From Marinilabiliales bacterium (GTDB lineage Bacteria; Bacteroidota; Bacteroidia; Bacteroidales; SZUA-534): DNA of 64,000 bases. Where the stretch lies: the NCBI GenBank assembly GCA_003512955.1, contig DOTG01000040.1, positions 172,426 to 236,425 of the forward strand. Direction: 5' to 3'. Under the pieces are notes generated by a model. The model had not been told where the DNA came from, did not search any database, and saw nothing but the letters and a program-made list of their open reading frames with translations. Numbering within the stretch: position 1 is the stretch's first letter; each line of letters begins with the position of its first letter. Made by a program: the position numbers and the translations under genes. Shown here in pieces: positions 33,401-42,894 of this stretch.

Positions 33401-36125
33401 TCTCCCTTTCAATTGAGTTCAATTCAGTATGTTGCTTTTGCAAGTAATAATTATAATTATTTAAGTTAAAAATACTTGAATAATTAGTAGGTAATAAGAA
33501 ACTACAAACATATTGTTCCGTTCTGCCAGTAATGTGCTCAATATCAAAGGTAGTATTATCTGAATAAAAACTTTTTATATAAAAAATATCATGAAATATG
33601 CTGCCTAATCGGAAATTACGGTCCGAAACATCTGCTAACGAAGCATCGTACATCTCGCGTCCTGCAATAAAAATAAATTTCGATTGCGCTGTCGATAAAA
33701 AATATTTCAAATTTGAGAGTAAACCCATTACCGCCTGCAACCTTGTGCGGATAGCCTGGGGCGAGTATAAAACGTGTTTTTCGTTTTCTTTTTCAATAAC
33801 TGGTTCAATCTTATCAAGTTCATCAAATACAATTACAAATTGCGAGCGATAACTAAAAAAAGGTAAATGGTTTATATCATTGATAACTTCTATCAGGTAT
33901 TTTTCAATCTCACGTTCATCGGCTTTGGTATATTGCCTGTTTTTTCTGAAACTAAAACCAAAAATTGTTTTATTAACCTGTCCTAGATTAGCATCTTTAC
34001 CTAGAGTAATATTTGAATCAATCAAATCATTCAAGAAGTCCAGTTTTTTATTTACCGATCGCAGGGTGGGTCTGTTAAAATTAACAAGGCGGTTAAACAG
34101 CTTAAATAAAAAATAAAATATTATGATATAAAAAAAATAAAAATAATCGGTGTGCAATGGAAGTAAATTTATTTTTTCACGCTTTGGCAATTTTGGTAAA
34201 ATATCCCTTACACAATTATATCCCTGATAAATCGAATAATCAAGAAAGTTAGAAATACCAATTACTTTCTTTTGAATATCTGGCAGTTCCGAGTAATGTA
34301 TTTTTAGTTCAACTATTTGATTTAATTGATATAAAAAATAGATATCTAATAAATTCTGATTTAAATTAAAATCCTGATGGTCTATTAAATAACTAATTAA
34401 ATCAACAAATTCAGCACTAGAAATCTGTTTAAGTTTTATACTATCTGATTTTATTGTGAAATTCGGATAGTTTATTTCATTTTTCATTTTTCTCTGCTGA
34501 TTAATTAAAGAATCAATTAGATTATCCCTTAATACTTTTGAGGAAAACAGACTATATGCATTTTTGTCATCGAAATCAAAATTTGACAAAAAATCTTTTG
34601 CCATTTTAATTTTATCATATAAATAAGGTGATATCTGTTTTTGAAAAATAGTGTCTTCATTGTAAATCGAGATAAAAGCATTAATGATTTTTTCAATAAC
34701 ATTAATGTCTTTTAATATATTATTATTCTTAGAGTTAGAATTTGTTTGGTTTTCTAAATGAGTTTTAATCTTTTGAAAATCCACCTTTGATATAAATACC
34801 TTTTGTAAATATAATTTTGTTGAGAAGAGTACAATTGATTTATTATTTATAATAGTATTTAAACTATCAGAACCTATATTCTGTATCTCATCAATATTTA
34901 AATATTGAATTAAATAATTATCAAAATATTTAAGATAATTTAAAACTGAATCTATTGATTCTTGATTTTTTAAAATTGTCTGATTATATAAAAAATAATT
35001 TTCTGCGGTATATTTTGAATCAGTTTCAAGTTTTTCTACTAAGACCTTTAACATATTTGTTGTATCGTATAAATACACATCATGTTGCGATGGAAAATAA
35101 ACTTCCATTTTAAGGGCATTCTTCAAAAATTTATTTGCCGTTTTAGCTGTTTTTGTGTTGTATACTATTGATGTAAATAGTATTATACATAATAGGGTAA
35201 AAAACCACAATAACTTATTAATTGAAAAAACTCGCCGGTGCTGTTCGAAACCTGATTTTATGTTTCGTGCAATAAGTCTTAAAATATTAATTTCCTTCAG
35301 GTTGGAATAACCTAAATTCAAATTGATAATTATTGTCGATGAATGATTTACAAAGTTCTTAATGGGTTTTATCAACAAATTTTTGCTTTTTTGTTTTTTT
35401 TCTGAACTTTTCGTTTCGTGCTTCAGATATTTTCTGGAATGAATTATTATTATAAAAATAATAAGTGAAGTATAACTAAAAAAAAGAGTATAAAATAAAT
35501 ATTTAAAATCATCAATTTCCCGATAAAACGCGATTATGGCATATAATAAAATTGAAATTGTATTAATAAAACTTAATATTATCAAATGCTCAAGCAATAT
35601 TTTATGCTTCAAATTATTAAGCTTTGTTCTGGAGTCAGAAAGTATTTCTAAAATATTAGTCCAATGCTTATTGAATGAACGATATAATACAAAAAGAATA
35701 ATGGTAAATATGGAATAAATTAAAGAAAGAATCCAATTATAATGAATTGATATTTTATGAATTGTAACTACTGAAAGTAATGTAATTAAAAAAGCAATAA
35801 AAACAATAAATAACCAATGTTTTAAATGAAATACCAAATCATTCGGGCAGAATAAATCACTCAGCACTTTTTTAACAAAACTTGTTTTTCCCATTCCACG
35901 ATAACCGGTAACTAAATAAATTCCCGATTTTTTTGAACTATCTGTAAGTGTAGATTTGAATTTCTCCAATTCACGTTCACGTCCGATAAAATTATCATTA
36001 GAATTAAAGTCCTCTGATGTTCCATGCGAGAATGAATAATTATGCAATTCGATAAATACTCTTTTTAATTTAGCTGAATGGCTTTTGAAAGGTTCTTTTT
36101 CTAAGGGGTTATTTTGATTACTCAT
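30411..36125 (-). CDS. Very large membrane-embedded P-loop NTPase with TPR-like C-terminus
   Basis: A 1,904-residue protein. It begins with a soluble segment and FIGRERELEKF, then Walker A GYRGMGKTS (74-82). Membrane helices interrupt the NTPase: two near 104-150, two near 185-235, one near 303-323, one near 655-676, with a probable extracytoplasmic loop between the last two. Walker B follows (VIVFDELDKIEP, about 765-777), then FIFIAGREM. A helical, TPR-like region (about 1135-1210, including LGDLCFYDGDFGEAITYY) and a Cys cluster (about 1325-1354) come later. Helices inside an NTPase recall KAP ATPases; the rest resembles STAND sensors. Defence is plausible given AbiH and MoxR-VWA neighbours. 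Confidence 0.7.
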   Translation of the reverse strand: MSNQNNPLEKEPFKSHSAKLKRVFIELHNYSFSHGTSEDFNSNDNFIGRERELEKFKSTLTDSSKKSGIYLVTGYRGMGKTSFVKKVLSDLFCPNDLVFHLKHWLFIVFIAFLITLLSVVTIHKISIHYNWILSLIYSIFTIILFVLYRSFNKHWTNILEILSDSRTKLNNLKHKILLEHLIILSFINTISILLYAIIAFYREIDDFKYLFYTLFFSYTSLIIFIIIIHSRKYLKHETKSSEKKQKSKNLLIKPIKNFVNHSSTIIINLNLGYSNLKEINILRLIARNIKSGFEQHRRVFSINKLLWFFTLLCIILFTSIVYNTKTAKTANKFLKNALKMEVYFPSQHDVYLYDTTNMLKVLVEKLETDSKYTAENYFLYNQTILKNQESIDSVLNYLKYFDNYLIQYLNIDEIQNIGSDSLNTIINNKSIVLFSTKLYLQKVFISKVDFQKIKTHLENQTNSNSKNNNILKDINVIEKIINAFISIYNEDTIFQKQISPYLYDKIKMAKDFLSNFDFDDKNAYSLFSSKVLRDNLIDSLINQQRKMKNEINYPNFTIKSDSIKLKQISSAEFVDLISYLIDHQDFNLNQNLLDIYFLYQLNQIVELKIHYSELPDIQKKVIGISNFLDYSIYQGYNCVRDILPKLPKREKINLLPLHTDYFYFFYIIIFYFLFKLFNRLVNFNRPTLRSVNKKLDFLNDLIDSNITLGKDANLGQVNKTIFGFSFRKNRQYTKADEREIEKYLIEVINDINHLPFFSYRSQFVIVFDELDKIEPVIEKENEKHVLYSPQAIRTRLQAVMGLLSNLKYFLSTAQSKFIFIAGREMYDASLADVSDRNFRLGSIFHDIFYIKSFYSDNTTFDIEHITGRTEQYVCSFLLPTNYSSIFNLNNYNYYLQKQHTELNSIEREKVIYLLHQFIVYLNHQSAGAPSKIKAFFEDHVRSLENMDNPQTRSIFVGDKESKKLFLFFDYYDQYKLGFINYLISPFNYTINRSIRNYGDKLIVSASFLHNHLFKFHRNSFSWRDLEATPEMIDINKNPELRDFLGRLLNFMSTTQIKEIINGIYDFKFSKRISQELLFLSHISEESSANFNFSLDESLIVKQHYKEQLLKLNEINGVNGINDKERGNYIYSVSSINLTLGDLCFYDGDFGEAITYYLEAIQSLRSKPVDQLSLTQLTLLTRNMLKLGYALEKRKTYDSAFLTYSEIADKILRWLRTQSIYSQKELTNSLLENVNYLYQPLIAKLYLIEKLTINGITKVDLASIYKDFDRLLDVLKRNVYFKEHFCSENRNHEEISNNEKSNPIEIELWKNVGNLLYYKNINYHSTCIHGLCSYDCKKNNETDKNPRPCAACLKYLDCFNLFVTKLGIEQIFTDKPKEHLFDISRYISSIVEVIKNKNEYVLTNTEYRQFAKLLSNIGNVFLSCLDKNEGFSSNFWFILEKYFTDDKELNEIIEEITRVEVKKADLIIINYISSAYFYRISNDHQSAANQYLNILQFLNTYIENHKGIAEKIFLNNNETPIIDQIANRAIKYIYCSYDHTHIYEVQLFKSIFAEPKNLNKKTFDDSKESNKEKNDLRENSDKRPSVKQNISIKKTSVNTDIEEINLIRNEIIINLGKIKDIISESLKDSNDKFLNLYHLVSPYTLCTNMYNRIQSLRFREKMNWLILLNSSIINGIDLTKLEGNKHREKFNEIAEKLINQDHNIENELIQANILYLISDSIFCCNEIIKISNTFDQSYSVNHSLLAETYFNFWKWSIYLTLFDDKGLNKQKRQIEEIIEKLIEPDNFHFVSPTYLAEKAITSWYDMKYTHQQGQAYRNLIENMYYLNDDFNDEMYHFHAAIERYKINLGVDEDKIKKLKKLTKVSSLYHPGYYLKDNCWYPETEKNNLQNEIRNEDNLKTKQDSN

Positions 36126-36281
36126 AAAATAAAAATTAAAATATTGAGCTATAGTAATTTTATTATAATGGGGTATTTTTAAATCGCCTTATCTGTTTAA
36201 ATTTTATATAACCTGAACTCTTTATAAATTTAATTTCAAAATCCTGTTTATTTTATACACATTTCCCTTTTTGCCCGGTTA

Positions 36282-36932
36282 TCAGAGTTTTAGCATCCAT
36301 AAAACAAACCAGGCCACAAGCCCGAGGATACCCGCATAGAATACCTGCTTACCAGTTTTACGGGTTTTGGTATCGTACGCGTACACTTTTTCGCCGGTGG
36401 GGATGATTTTCTTAAACTGGTAATGGTGGTACCCGATAAAAATACCCAAAAGCCCGCCCAAAAGGGTACAGATGAATCCAAAGACCAACCAGCCGGTACG
36501 ACCCTTTTCGGGTTGGCGCAACCGGGCAATTCTTTTGTTTTTTAGTTCCTGTACTTTTTCATCGGTAACGGGGGTTCCCCGGGCATTTAATAGTTTTTGA
36601 GCCAAAAGTACATCTTCCCTGCTCCACTCATCGAAGCGCTCAAGAATTTCAAACAGTTCGGCATCGGTAAATTCAAATAAATAGTAATCGGAATCTAACT
36701 TTTCGATATTTTCGGTAGCGGCCTGGTTTAACAGTTGGTCCACCTTCTCAAAATCGGCAGGTTTTATTTTAATGGCTAAGATATCGGCCTTGTCATCTTT
36801 GCCGGTATAGGTCACGAGGGGCGGTTCGGGTATGGGCTCCAGCAGATAGTTTATGGCATGTTGCTTTAGCAGTTCAATAAGTTCACCGGCCTCTTCGGTG
36901 GTTTTACATTTTGAATAGGTTACCAGTTCCAT
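36282..36932 (-). CDS. DUF2007-like N-terminal domain with two C-terminal membrane helices
   Basis: A 216-residue protein. The N-terminus (TYSKCKTTEEAGELIELLKQ, then AINYLLEP) resembles DUF2007 signal-transducing proteins; a helical linker follows, and two hydrophobic helices (about 150-172 and 196-214) end the protein. Its DNA is less AT-rich than its neighbours, so it may have a separate origin in the island. Function unknown. Confidence 0.6.
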   Translation of the reverse strand: MELVTYSKCKTTEEAGELIELLKQHAINYLLEPIPEPPLVTYTGKDDKADILAIKIKPADFEKVDQLLNQAATENIEKLDSDYYLFEFTDAELFEILERFDEWSREDVLLAQKLLNARGTPVTDEKVQELKNKRIARLRQPEKGRTGWLVFGFICTLLGGLLGIFIGYHHYQFKKIIPTGEKVYAYDTKTRKTGKQVFYAGILGLVAWFVLWMLKL

Positions 36933-36983
36933 CTTTTGAGGGTTTTATAAGGTTTCTTAAGTGCAAAATTCTGTTTTTATTAC

Positions 36984-38057
36984 TTATATTATTTTACCTT
37001 CGGGTTTAAAGCTTACTAACGGCACACATTTTTCTTCGGGTACAATAATGGTTCGCATCCGGCCTTTATTTTCAGCTTTAAAATGGCGTGATATTTCCTG
37101 TGTTTTTTCAAAATAATCGTTTTCGGTTTCACTTTTCTGGTGATAGAAAATTTTTATCCTGTGACATCGTTTATCTTCAAATAATGTACTCAATAATACT
37201 TTATCTGAAATGCCACAGGAGTGCCCCATTATGTAAACATCGAAACCTGGGCAGGTCAAATAACGTTCGAAAGTTCTATAGTTTGAAGTCTTTAAGTAAT
37301 AAAATGATTTAAAATGCTTTAGAAATTCATTATTATTAATAGCCTCTATTTTTTGATAATAAGTATCTGCTTCGTCACCATAACCAAAAATAATAGGGTT
37401 GCCCTCTTCATTTAATTTACCATGAATATTTAATACTTTAAATTTAGATTCCTTAAATATTTCCTTATAAATATCAATGGTTGAAGTGTAATTAAAATTA
37501 ATGACAAAAACTTCATTTATTTCATTTCCAATTACACCATCTATTGTTATATTTTTAAGATGTTGAGCTATTTCTTCATTTGGAAAAGGTAATTCTTTTG
37601 TCTTTTCACCTAAATATTCTATGAATTTTAATTTCAATTGTTCAAAACAATTATTTAAATTATTTACAATCTTTAAAATCTCATTATGTTCATGAAAATT
37701 TACTTTTTCAATAATTTTATACAAACGAAGTAACTCCTCAAAATAAATACGCTCAATATCAACCCATTTATAATAAATAGCATTTTTAATTATCCTAATA
37801 AAAAGGTCACATTTGAATGTTAATTGAATATGATTATTATCTACATAGGACAGAAAATCTCTTACATGTTCAATTTTTGCTGTCAATTTTGATATACTAA
37901 CATTATTACACTTCATGGTAATAAATTTGTCATCATAAAAACTATTATTCCATGAGTCATTTACCTTATTCAAATACCATAAAAGGAAATGCATATAACT
38001 GGTTTCCATGTTATGCGCTAAGTCAAAGCCATTACCGATAAGGATGATTTTTCGCAT
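36984..38057 (-). CDS. AbiH-family abortive infection protein
   Basis: A 357-residue protein with the AbiH pattern: ILIGNGFDLAHNMETSY at the N-terminus, VFVINFNYTSTID, LNIHGKL, IIFGYGDEAD and YIMGHSCGISDK. AbiH from Lactococcus gives abortive infection against phages, and the family is common in defence islands; its biochemistry is not established. AT-rich. It lies 47 bp from the VWA gene, on the same strand and downstream of it. Confidence 0.85.
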   Translation of the reverse strand: MRKIILIGNGFDLAHNMETSYMHFLLWYLNKVNDSWNNSFYDDKFITMKCNNVSISKLTAKIEHVRDFLSYVDNNHIQLTFKCDLFIRIIKNAIYYKWVDIERIYFEELLRLYKIIEKVNFHEHNEILKIVNNLNNCFEQLKLKFIEYLGEKTKELPFPNEEIAQHLKNITIDGVIGNEINEVFVINFNYTSTIDIYKEIFKESKFKVLNIHGKLNEEGNPIIFGYGDEADTYYQKIEAINNNEFLKHFKSFYYLKTSNYRTFERYLTCPGFDVYIMGHSCGISDKVLLSTLFEDKRCHRIKIFYHQKSETENDYFEKTQEISRHFKAENKGRMRTIIVPEEKCVPLVSFKPEGKII

Positions 38058-38104
38058 ACCTTAATTTAGTGAATGAATTTTATAAAATTATTTTCAAACG
38101 TTTT

Positions 38105-40186
38105 TTAATTAATGTGACTAAGAATTTTTAATTGTTTTACTAATGCTTCGTTCTGGTTTGACCCATTTGTATTATAGTTCCAATTATGATTGAATTGTTT
38201 TAAAACGTTAATGTTTGCATTAGTAGAAATTACCAAGCTGTGAAATCTAGTTTTGTTTATTTTAGCTTGTTCTAAATTTTCAATTATCTCTTTTCTCAGT
38301 GTATCCATTAAAAAATCTGAAACCATAAGTACATCAGCCTGCTTATAATCATTTGTTGCGAGCATTTCTAGCGCTTTTTCAAGTGCGGGATTTGCGTCTG
38401 TACCTCCGTTGAATGACATTCCTAAAAATGCAACAAGTTTGTCAAGTGAATTTTGCAAGTCCGTAAGTTCTATAGTCTGAATTTTTGTGGAGAATGAAAT
38501 GAGAAAGCATTTTCGTTTTTCTTTCAATGCAATTTTTGTCAACGCAAAACAAACTGTTTTTGCGACTTGTTCTGGCGTACCATGCATTGAACCACTTGTA
38601 TCAACACAAATAATAATCGGACCTTTTCCATCTTCCTTTTCTTTCAATTGTTTTTCTTTAATGTCTATCCGCTCTGTGTCCTCGGCTTGATTTTTGAAAT
38701 CATAAGTCATAAGTTTTTTTTCAACGAACTTTTTTAAGAAAATTGGTCTTGTTTTTGGATTAAATAAAGTTGCAGCTTCAATCGGAAGCATACTACTAAT
38801 GTCATCGCTTTCTCTGACACCAATTACTTCTCCTTTGTTTGCATGTCGTGGTTTGAATTTTGGTTTTATAATTATTTTGTCAATCTCAACTTCTTCAAAT
38901 TCCTTTTCAGATTTTCTATATCTGCCAAGCATTGCTGCAAGTTCTTTTATCGCTTTATCATTTTCCAAAATGTCGGCGAACTTTTTTAGCAACTCAAAAC
39001 CTGAATTTTTCCATACACCTCCAGATAAATCCCACAGTCTTCCTAAATCTTTCGTGAATGGTTCTAATAATTCTTTGAGTTGATTGAATTTAGCAACTTT
39101 CTCGTAGAGAGATTGCATAAATGTTTTTCTTGCTTTGTCTATCTCATCAAGTTCAAACTTGTGTTTTTTGTTAAAAAGAGTTCTCTCCCAATCTTTTAGG
39201 AAATTTTGACGAAGTGCTTCTGATTCTTGAAGCGTTTCCTTTGCTTTTTTCTCAGCGTATTTTTTATAGTTGATTTTATTAAAAGGCAAGTCCTTTTGAA
39301 AATCTTTAAATTTTTCACTTTCAAGAAATTTTTCAATCCCTTCTTTTATATCAATTTTACCTTTTGATATTTCTTTGATTTCGCCAATAATAATTCGGTC
39401 AATGTCTAAACGCTTATCAAGTTTCTTTAGTTTTTTATCAAAGAAGTCAAAGTTAATTTGTCTATTATCATAAATAGAACTTAAATACTCAGAAATTTTT
39501 TCATAGTTTCCAAAAAAGTCTTGTGAAGAAAGTTGCTTTGTTTCAGTTAGCATATTTTCTTCCTCTGAAAATGGATTTTGTGTAGTAAGTTTTTTGTGCA
39601 ATTCTTTTGCCCATTTTGTAATGTCTTCTGTAACTTGGGTTGCGACAACTTGATTTTCTTGCGTGAGCTTTATCAAATCAGAGTGATTAATTATTTCTTC
39701 AACTTGCGTTGTGTATGTTTTTATTGTTTGATTGCTCGGAAATTTTGTCCAATTTGATTTATCTTTTTCAGTAAGTTTGTCAAATAAAGCATCTATGAAT
39801 TTAGCTCTATCAATTTGAGAACCAATACCTCCAAATTTTTCAAAGGCTTTTAGAACATTATTATTTGAAAAATGGGTATTGATGTATTCTTCAGAAAATT
39901 TTTCAAGTTCAGGTATTTTTTCAGTTACTGAATTAATTATAACGTCAGTGTCTATTGTGTTTAAATGAGAGATGTCATTGCGTAAATCTTTGAAGGTTTT
40001 AAATAAGTCGTTTCTAATTTTTGTCCTTGCAATATTTTCTCCAATTTTTTCAACTTCTCGTTCAAATCTACTACGCATACCTTTATCATTCTTGATTTTG
40101 TCCTTCTCATTTAAAATTAATTTTAACTCCGAAACTGCCTCAAGAATAACATTAAATGCCCTTCGTAATTTATTACTCAAGTCCAT
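38105..40186 (-). CDS. VWA-domain protein, ViaA-like partner of the MoxR ATPase
   Basis: A 693-residue protein. A long helical, charged N-terminal part (1-520) precedes a C-terminal von Willebrand A domain with the metal site DTSGS (529-533), GGTDAN (594-599) and the SDF segment near 623. This is the architecture of ViaA, which works with the RavA ATPase. Its start overlaps the end of the ATPase gene by 14 bp, so the two are coupled. In E. coli RavA-ViaA affects respiration and aminoglycoside response; in islands MoxR-VWA pairs are often linked to defence. The role here is inferred. Confidence 0.82.
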   Translation of the reverse strand: MDLSNKLRRAFNVILEAVSELKLILNEKDKIKNDKGMRSRFEREVEKIGENIARTKIRNDLFKTFKDLRNDISHLNTIDTDVIINSVTEKIPELEKFSEEYINTHFSNNNVLKAFEKFGGIGSQIDRAKFIDALFDKLTEKDKSNWTKFPSNQTIKTYTTQVEEIINHSDLIKLTQENQVVATQVTEDITKWAKELHKKLTTQNPFSEEENMLTETKQLSSQDFFGNYEKISEYLSSIYDNRQINFDFFDKKLKKLDKRLDIDRIIIGEIKEISKGKIDIKEGIEKFLESEKFKDFQKDLPFNKINYKKYAEKKAKETLQESEALRQNFLKDWERTLFNKKHKFELDEIDKARKTFMQSLYEKVAKFNQLKELLEPFTKDLGRLWDLSGGVWKNSGFELLKKFADILENDKAIKELAAMLGRYRKSEKEFEEVEIDKIIIKPKFKPRHANKGEVIGVRESDDISSMLPIEAATLFNPKTRPIFLKKFVEKKLMTYDFKNQAEDTERIDIKEKQLKEKEDGKGPIIICVDTSGSMHGTPEQVAKTVCFALTKIALKEKRKCFLISFSTKIQTIELTDLQNSLDKLVAFLGMSFNGGTDANPALEKALEMLATNDYKQADVLMVSDFLMDTLRKEIIENLEQAKINKTRFHSLVISTNANINVLKQFNHNWNYNTNGSNQNEALVKQLKILSHIN

Positions 40187-41717
40187 CGTAGAATGATTTT
40201 ATTTTTTCAACTTCAATTCTTAAATTTTGAAGTTCTTGCACAGAGTTGTGTAAATTTTCTTCAACTATACTTGCTAGTAATTTATCTACAAACAAATTTG
40301 TTTGTAAATGATTTAATTTTTCTTCTATATGCTTATTAATTGTCTCAATCTGCTTTTCTATTTCGGTTTTTATGTCTATAACTTCCTTGTCAAAAGCTTT
40401 TATTAATCGCTTATCTGGTCTTCTTGTCTTCAATTCTTTTTTAACAACAATTTCTGTTTCTACTTGACAAACTGACCAATTGTATTCTCCTACGTGAATT
40501 CCATTACTATCTTTTCGTGTTCCCCAGTTTTGAGAATTTTGTCCTTTAGCATCATAGAAGTAAAAACTTTGCTGTTGTTCGTTGATTTTTTTGAAATCAT
40601 CTTTTTTAATCCAACTATATTGAGGGTATTGTTGCAATCCTATTAGCTTGTAAAAATCCTTATTATAAACTTTGTTTTGTGTTACTTCGTAAGGGCGTTC
40701 ATATTCAGCTTCTTTTTTCACGTCTTTATCTAATTCTTTGACTTGCTTATCAACTGAAGATATATCAACAGTAAGATTATAACCGTATTCTCTAATTGAT
40801 TCAGAAACTATATTTTTAACTGTTTCAATTTCCGTTTCATCATTCCAAACACAATCTTTTATTAAAAAACAGTCCATTAAATCAACTTCCTTTCTGTCAT
40901 TAAGAAAGGCAGATGTTCTTAATATTCTTATTATTTTTCGCCAACGTCTGTCAGAGATGTAAAGTTCTTTCTCATTCTTTTTTAATCCGTCATTGTGTCC
41001 TTGAATTTTTTTTCTGATTACGTCAATTACTCTAAAAACTTCATCAGGTACTATGATTTTATCAATTTCCTTATCCCAAGTATGATATTCTGTATCTGAA
41101 ATTTTAAGTTCGGATTTTACATTGTCAACGGTTGGTTTCAAATCATCACTTATCATTCTGTTAAAGTTGTCTTCATCTTCAACACTGGTAATAATCAAAC
41201 GTATAAGAAATCTATCCCAAAGAGCTTCAACACTATCCCCGTGTCCATCACTTTCTGGAGGTAATTCATTACTTGCTGCAATTAGCCCTTTAAGCTTAAC
41301 CTTTACCTCTTCTTTACCATTACGGAAAATTTTCTCATTTAATACTGTTAGTAAAGTATTTTGAATTGCTGCACCAGCTTTCCAAATTTCATCTAGGAAA
41401 ACAATTTCAGCATCTGGTAAATAGTTTTCAGTAATTCTTTTATAATTATCATTCTGCAATTCGGTCACTGAAATTGGACCAAAAACTTCATCAGGAGTAC
41501 TGAATCGGTTCATTAAATATTCGAATGATTTTGCGTCTTTGAAAGCGAATTTCAGTCTTCTTGCAATTAAACTTTTTGCCACACCTGGTAAACCTAAAAA
41601 GAAAATACTTTCTCCTGCTATTGAAGTTAAAAGCGTAAGCCGTATCGCTTCCTCTTTTTCAAAAACACCTTCGTTAAGTGCTTCTAATAGATTATTGATT
41701 TTTGTTTTATTACTCAT
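40173..41717 (-). CDS. MoxR/RavA-type AAA+ ATPase
   Basis: A 514-residue AAA+ protein. Walker A GLPGVAKS (42-49), Walker B IVFLDE (105-110), sensor LIAASN (145-150) and WDRFLIRL are all present, and FSTPDEVFGP is the RavA-type insert. The C-terminal third is a coiled region (KEVIDIKTEIEKQIETINKH). It is the first gene of the ATPase-VWA(-AbiH) unit. It probably remodels a substrate together with the VWA protein. Confidence 0.87.
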   Translation of the reverse strand: MSNKTKINNLLEALNEGVFEKEEAIRLTLLTSIAGESIFFLGLPGVAKSLIARRLKFAFKDAKSFEYLMNRFSTPDEVFGPISVTELQNDNYKRITENYLPDAEIVFLDEIWKAGAAIQNTLLTVLNEKIFRNGKEEVKVKLKGLIAASNELPPESDGHGDSVEALWDRFLIRLIITSVEDEDNFNRMISDDLKPTVDNVKSELKISDTEYHTWDKEIDKIIVPDEVFRVIDVIRKKIQGHNDGLKKNEKELYISDRRWRKIIRILRTSAFLNDRKEVDLMDCFLIKDCVWNDETEIETVKNIVSESIREYGYNLTVDISSVDKQVKELDKDVKKEAEYERPYEVTQNKVYNKDFYKLIGLQQYPQYSWIKKDDFKKINEQQQSFYFYDAKGQNSQNWGTRKDSNGIHVGEYNWSVCQVETEIVVKKELKTRRPDKRLIKAFDKEVIDIKTEIEKQIETINKHIEEKLNHLQTNLFVDKLLASIVEENLHNSVQELQNLRIEVEKIKSFYDGLE

Positions 41718-41811
41718 AAAATTCTTATTTATAGTTAATTATATGTTGGGTAGTTTCTTAGGGTGACCGCTAACTATTGTATCCCAAAATTCTCATAAAA
41801 TCCATTCCTCT

Positions 41812-41911
41812 CAAACCCCACCACCCTTAACCTTGGCCTCGGGCAGCGGGGATGTATTTTTAATAACCCATATAAGTGTTTAACAGCTACGCCGGGGTTC
41901 CGGGGGTAGCG
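41812..41911 (-). repeat. Half copy of the island spacer repeat overlapping a gene end
   Basis: Matches the inner part of the repeats at 27083 and 29716 (CCACCACC, GGGCAGCGG, AACAGCTACGCCGGGGTTCC). Here it overlaps the last codons of the gene at 41887-42588, so the repeat family includes this gene 3' end. The remainder of the gap to the ATPase (41718-41811) is AT-rich, without features. Confidence 0.65.
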
Positions 41912-42588
41912 GTACCGTCGCCGTTGTCTTTAGGGCTGCTGTGCGAGGGGATTAAATCCTCGAATAGTTGTGCTACCGCCGGATCTTTTTTGCCAAAAGC
42001 AATCACCCCCAGGGCCGAAATGCGGCTTACCTCGTCCTCAACCTGCCGTTGCAGGCTGTTTTTGCTGAAGGTGGCGTCCATCTTGGCTTTTACGGCCTCG
42101 GTTTGCTTGTTGGCTTTATCCTCAAATTCGGCAATGTACGCCTTAATGGCGGTTATATCGGCTTCAAGGATACCCACCGTGGTGCTCCAACCGGTAAAGT
42201 TGTTGTAAGCCTCTACAACTAATTTGCCCGCGGCCAGTTGGTGGCTGCTGCTGTTGCTTAACCGGGCACCCACGCCAAAAGCTTTCTTCATTTCGGGGGT
42301 GGCGGTGGGGCTTTTCTTTACTAAGGTGCGGATGCTGCCCACCAGCAGGTTCAAATCGGAAAGGGAGCTGTCCTTCCCGGCGGTTTTTGCTTTTTGCTCC
42401 ACCAGTTTCTGGGTGCCATCTACCGGGAACTTTTTCAGGTTTTCAACATCCGTGCGCAGGGTATCTGTCCCGGCTTGGGTAATTCGTCCGCCCAACAGGT
42501 CGGAATACTTTACGGATAATACCAAGGCTTTTTCGCCGGCAGCGATAGCCTCAGACAAATCCCATTTGGTCTTTTTTGAATTTGTCAT
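41887..42588 (-). CDS. Helical protein of unknown function, 3' end inside a repeat
   Basis: A 233-residue soluble protein, Ala/Lys-rich and predicted helical (AIAAGEKALVLSVKYSDLLG, LAAGKLVVEAYNNFTGW, LEADITAIKAYIAEFEDKAN). The last residues GTATPGTPA are encoded by the spacer repeat. I know related proteins only as multi-copy Bacteroidota hypotheticals. Its base composition is nearer the core genome than to the AT-rich island genes. The function is unknown. Confidence 0.6.
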   Translation of the reverse strand: MTNSKKTKWDLSEAIAAGEKALVLSVKYSDLLGGRITQAGTDTLRTDVENLKKFPVDGTQKLVEQKAKTAGKDSSLSDLNLLVGSIRTLVKKSPTATPEMKKAFGVGARLSNSSSHQLAAGKLVVEAYNNFTGWSTTVGILEADITAIKAYIAEFEDKANKQTEAVKAKMDATFSKNSLQRQVEDEVSRISALGVIAFGKKDPAVAQLFEDLIPSHSSPKDNGDGTATPGTPA

Positions 42589-42894
42589 ATACGTATAATA
42601 TTGGTTTATTTCATGGTAAACTATTTGGCTACATGCAGTTAAAAGTAAATCATATTTTTTAAAAAAACAAAATTATTTTGCCATAATCTGTCAAACGGTC
42701 TTGAATCCCGCAACTGGCACGGTTTAAACTTATACCAAACCATCAATAAAAAGACTGTCTGTAACGGCAGTAAATAAAAACCGGTTGTAAATATCCATCC
42801 GTCCCCCACTATAATTTATGGCGGCATGGGAATATTTTAAGGTAGGTGCATTCATTTTTGAATCCATCGGGCCATTTTTTGAATATACCTAAAT

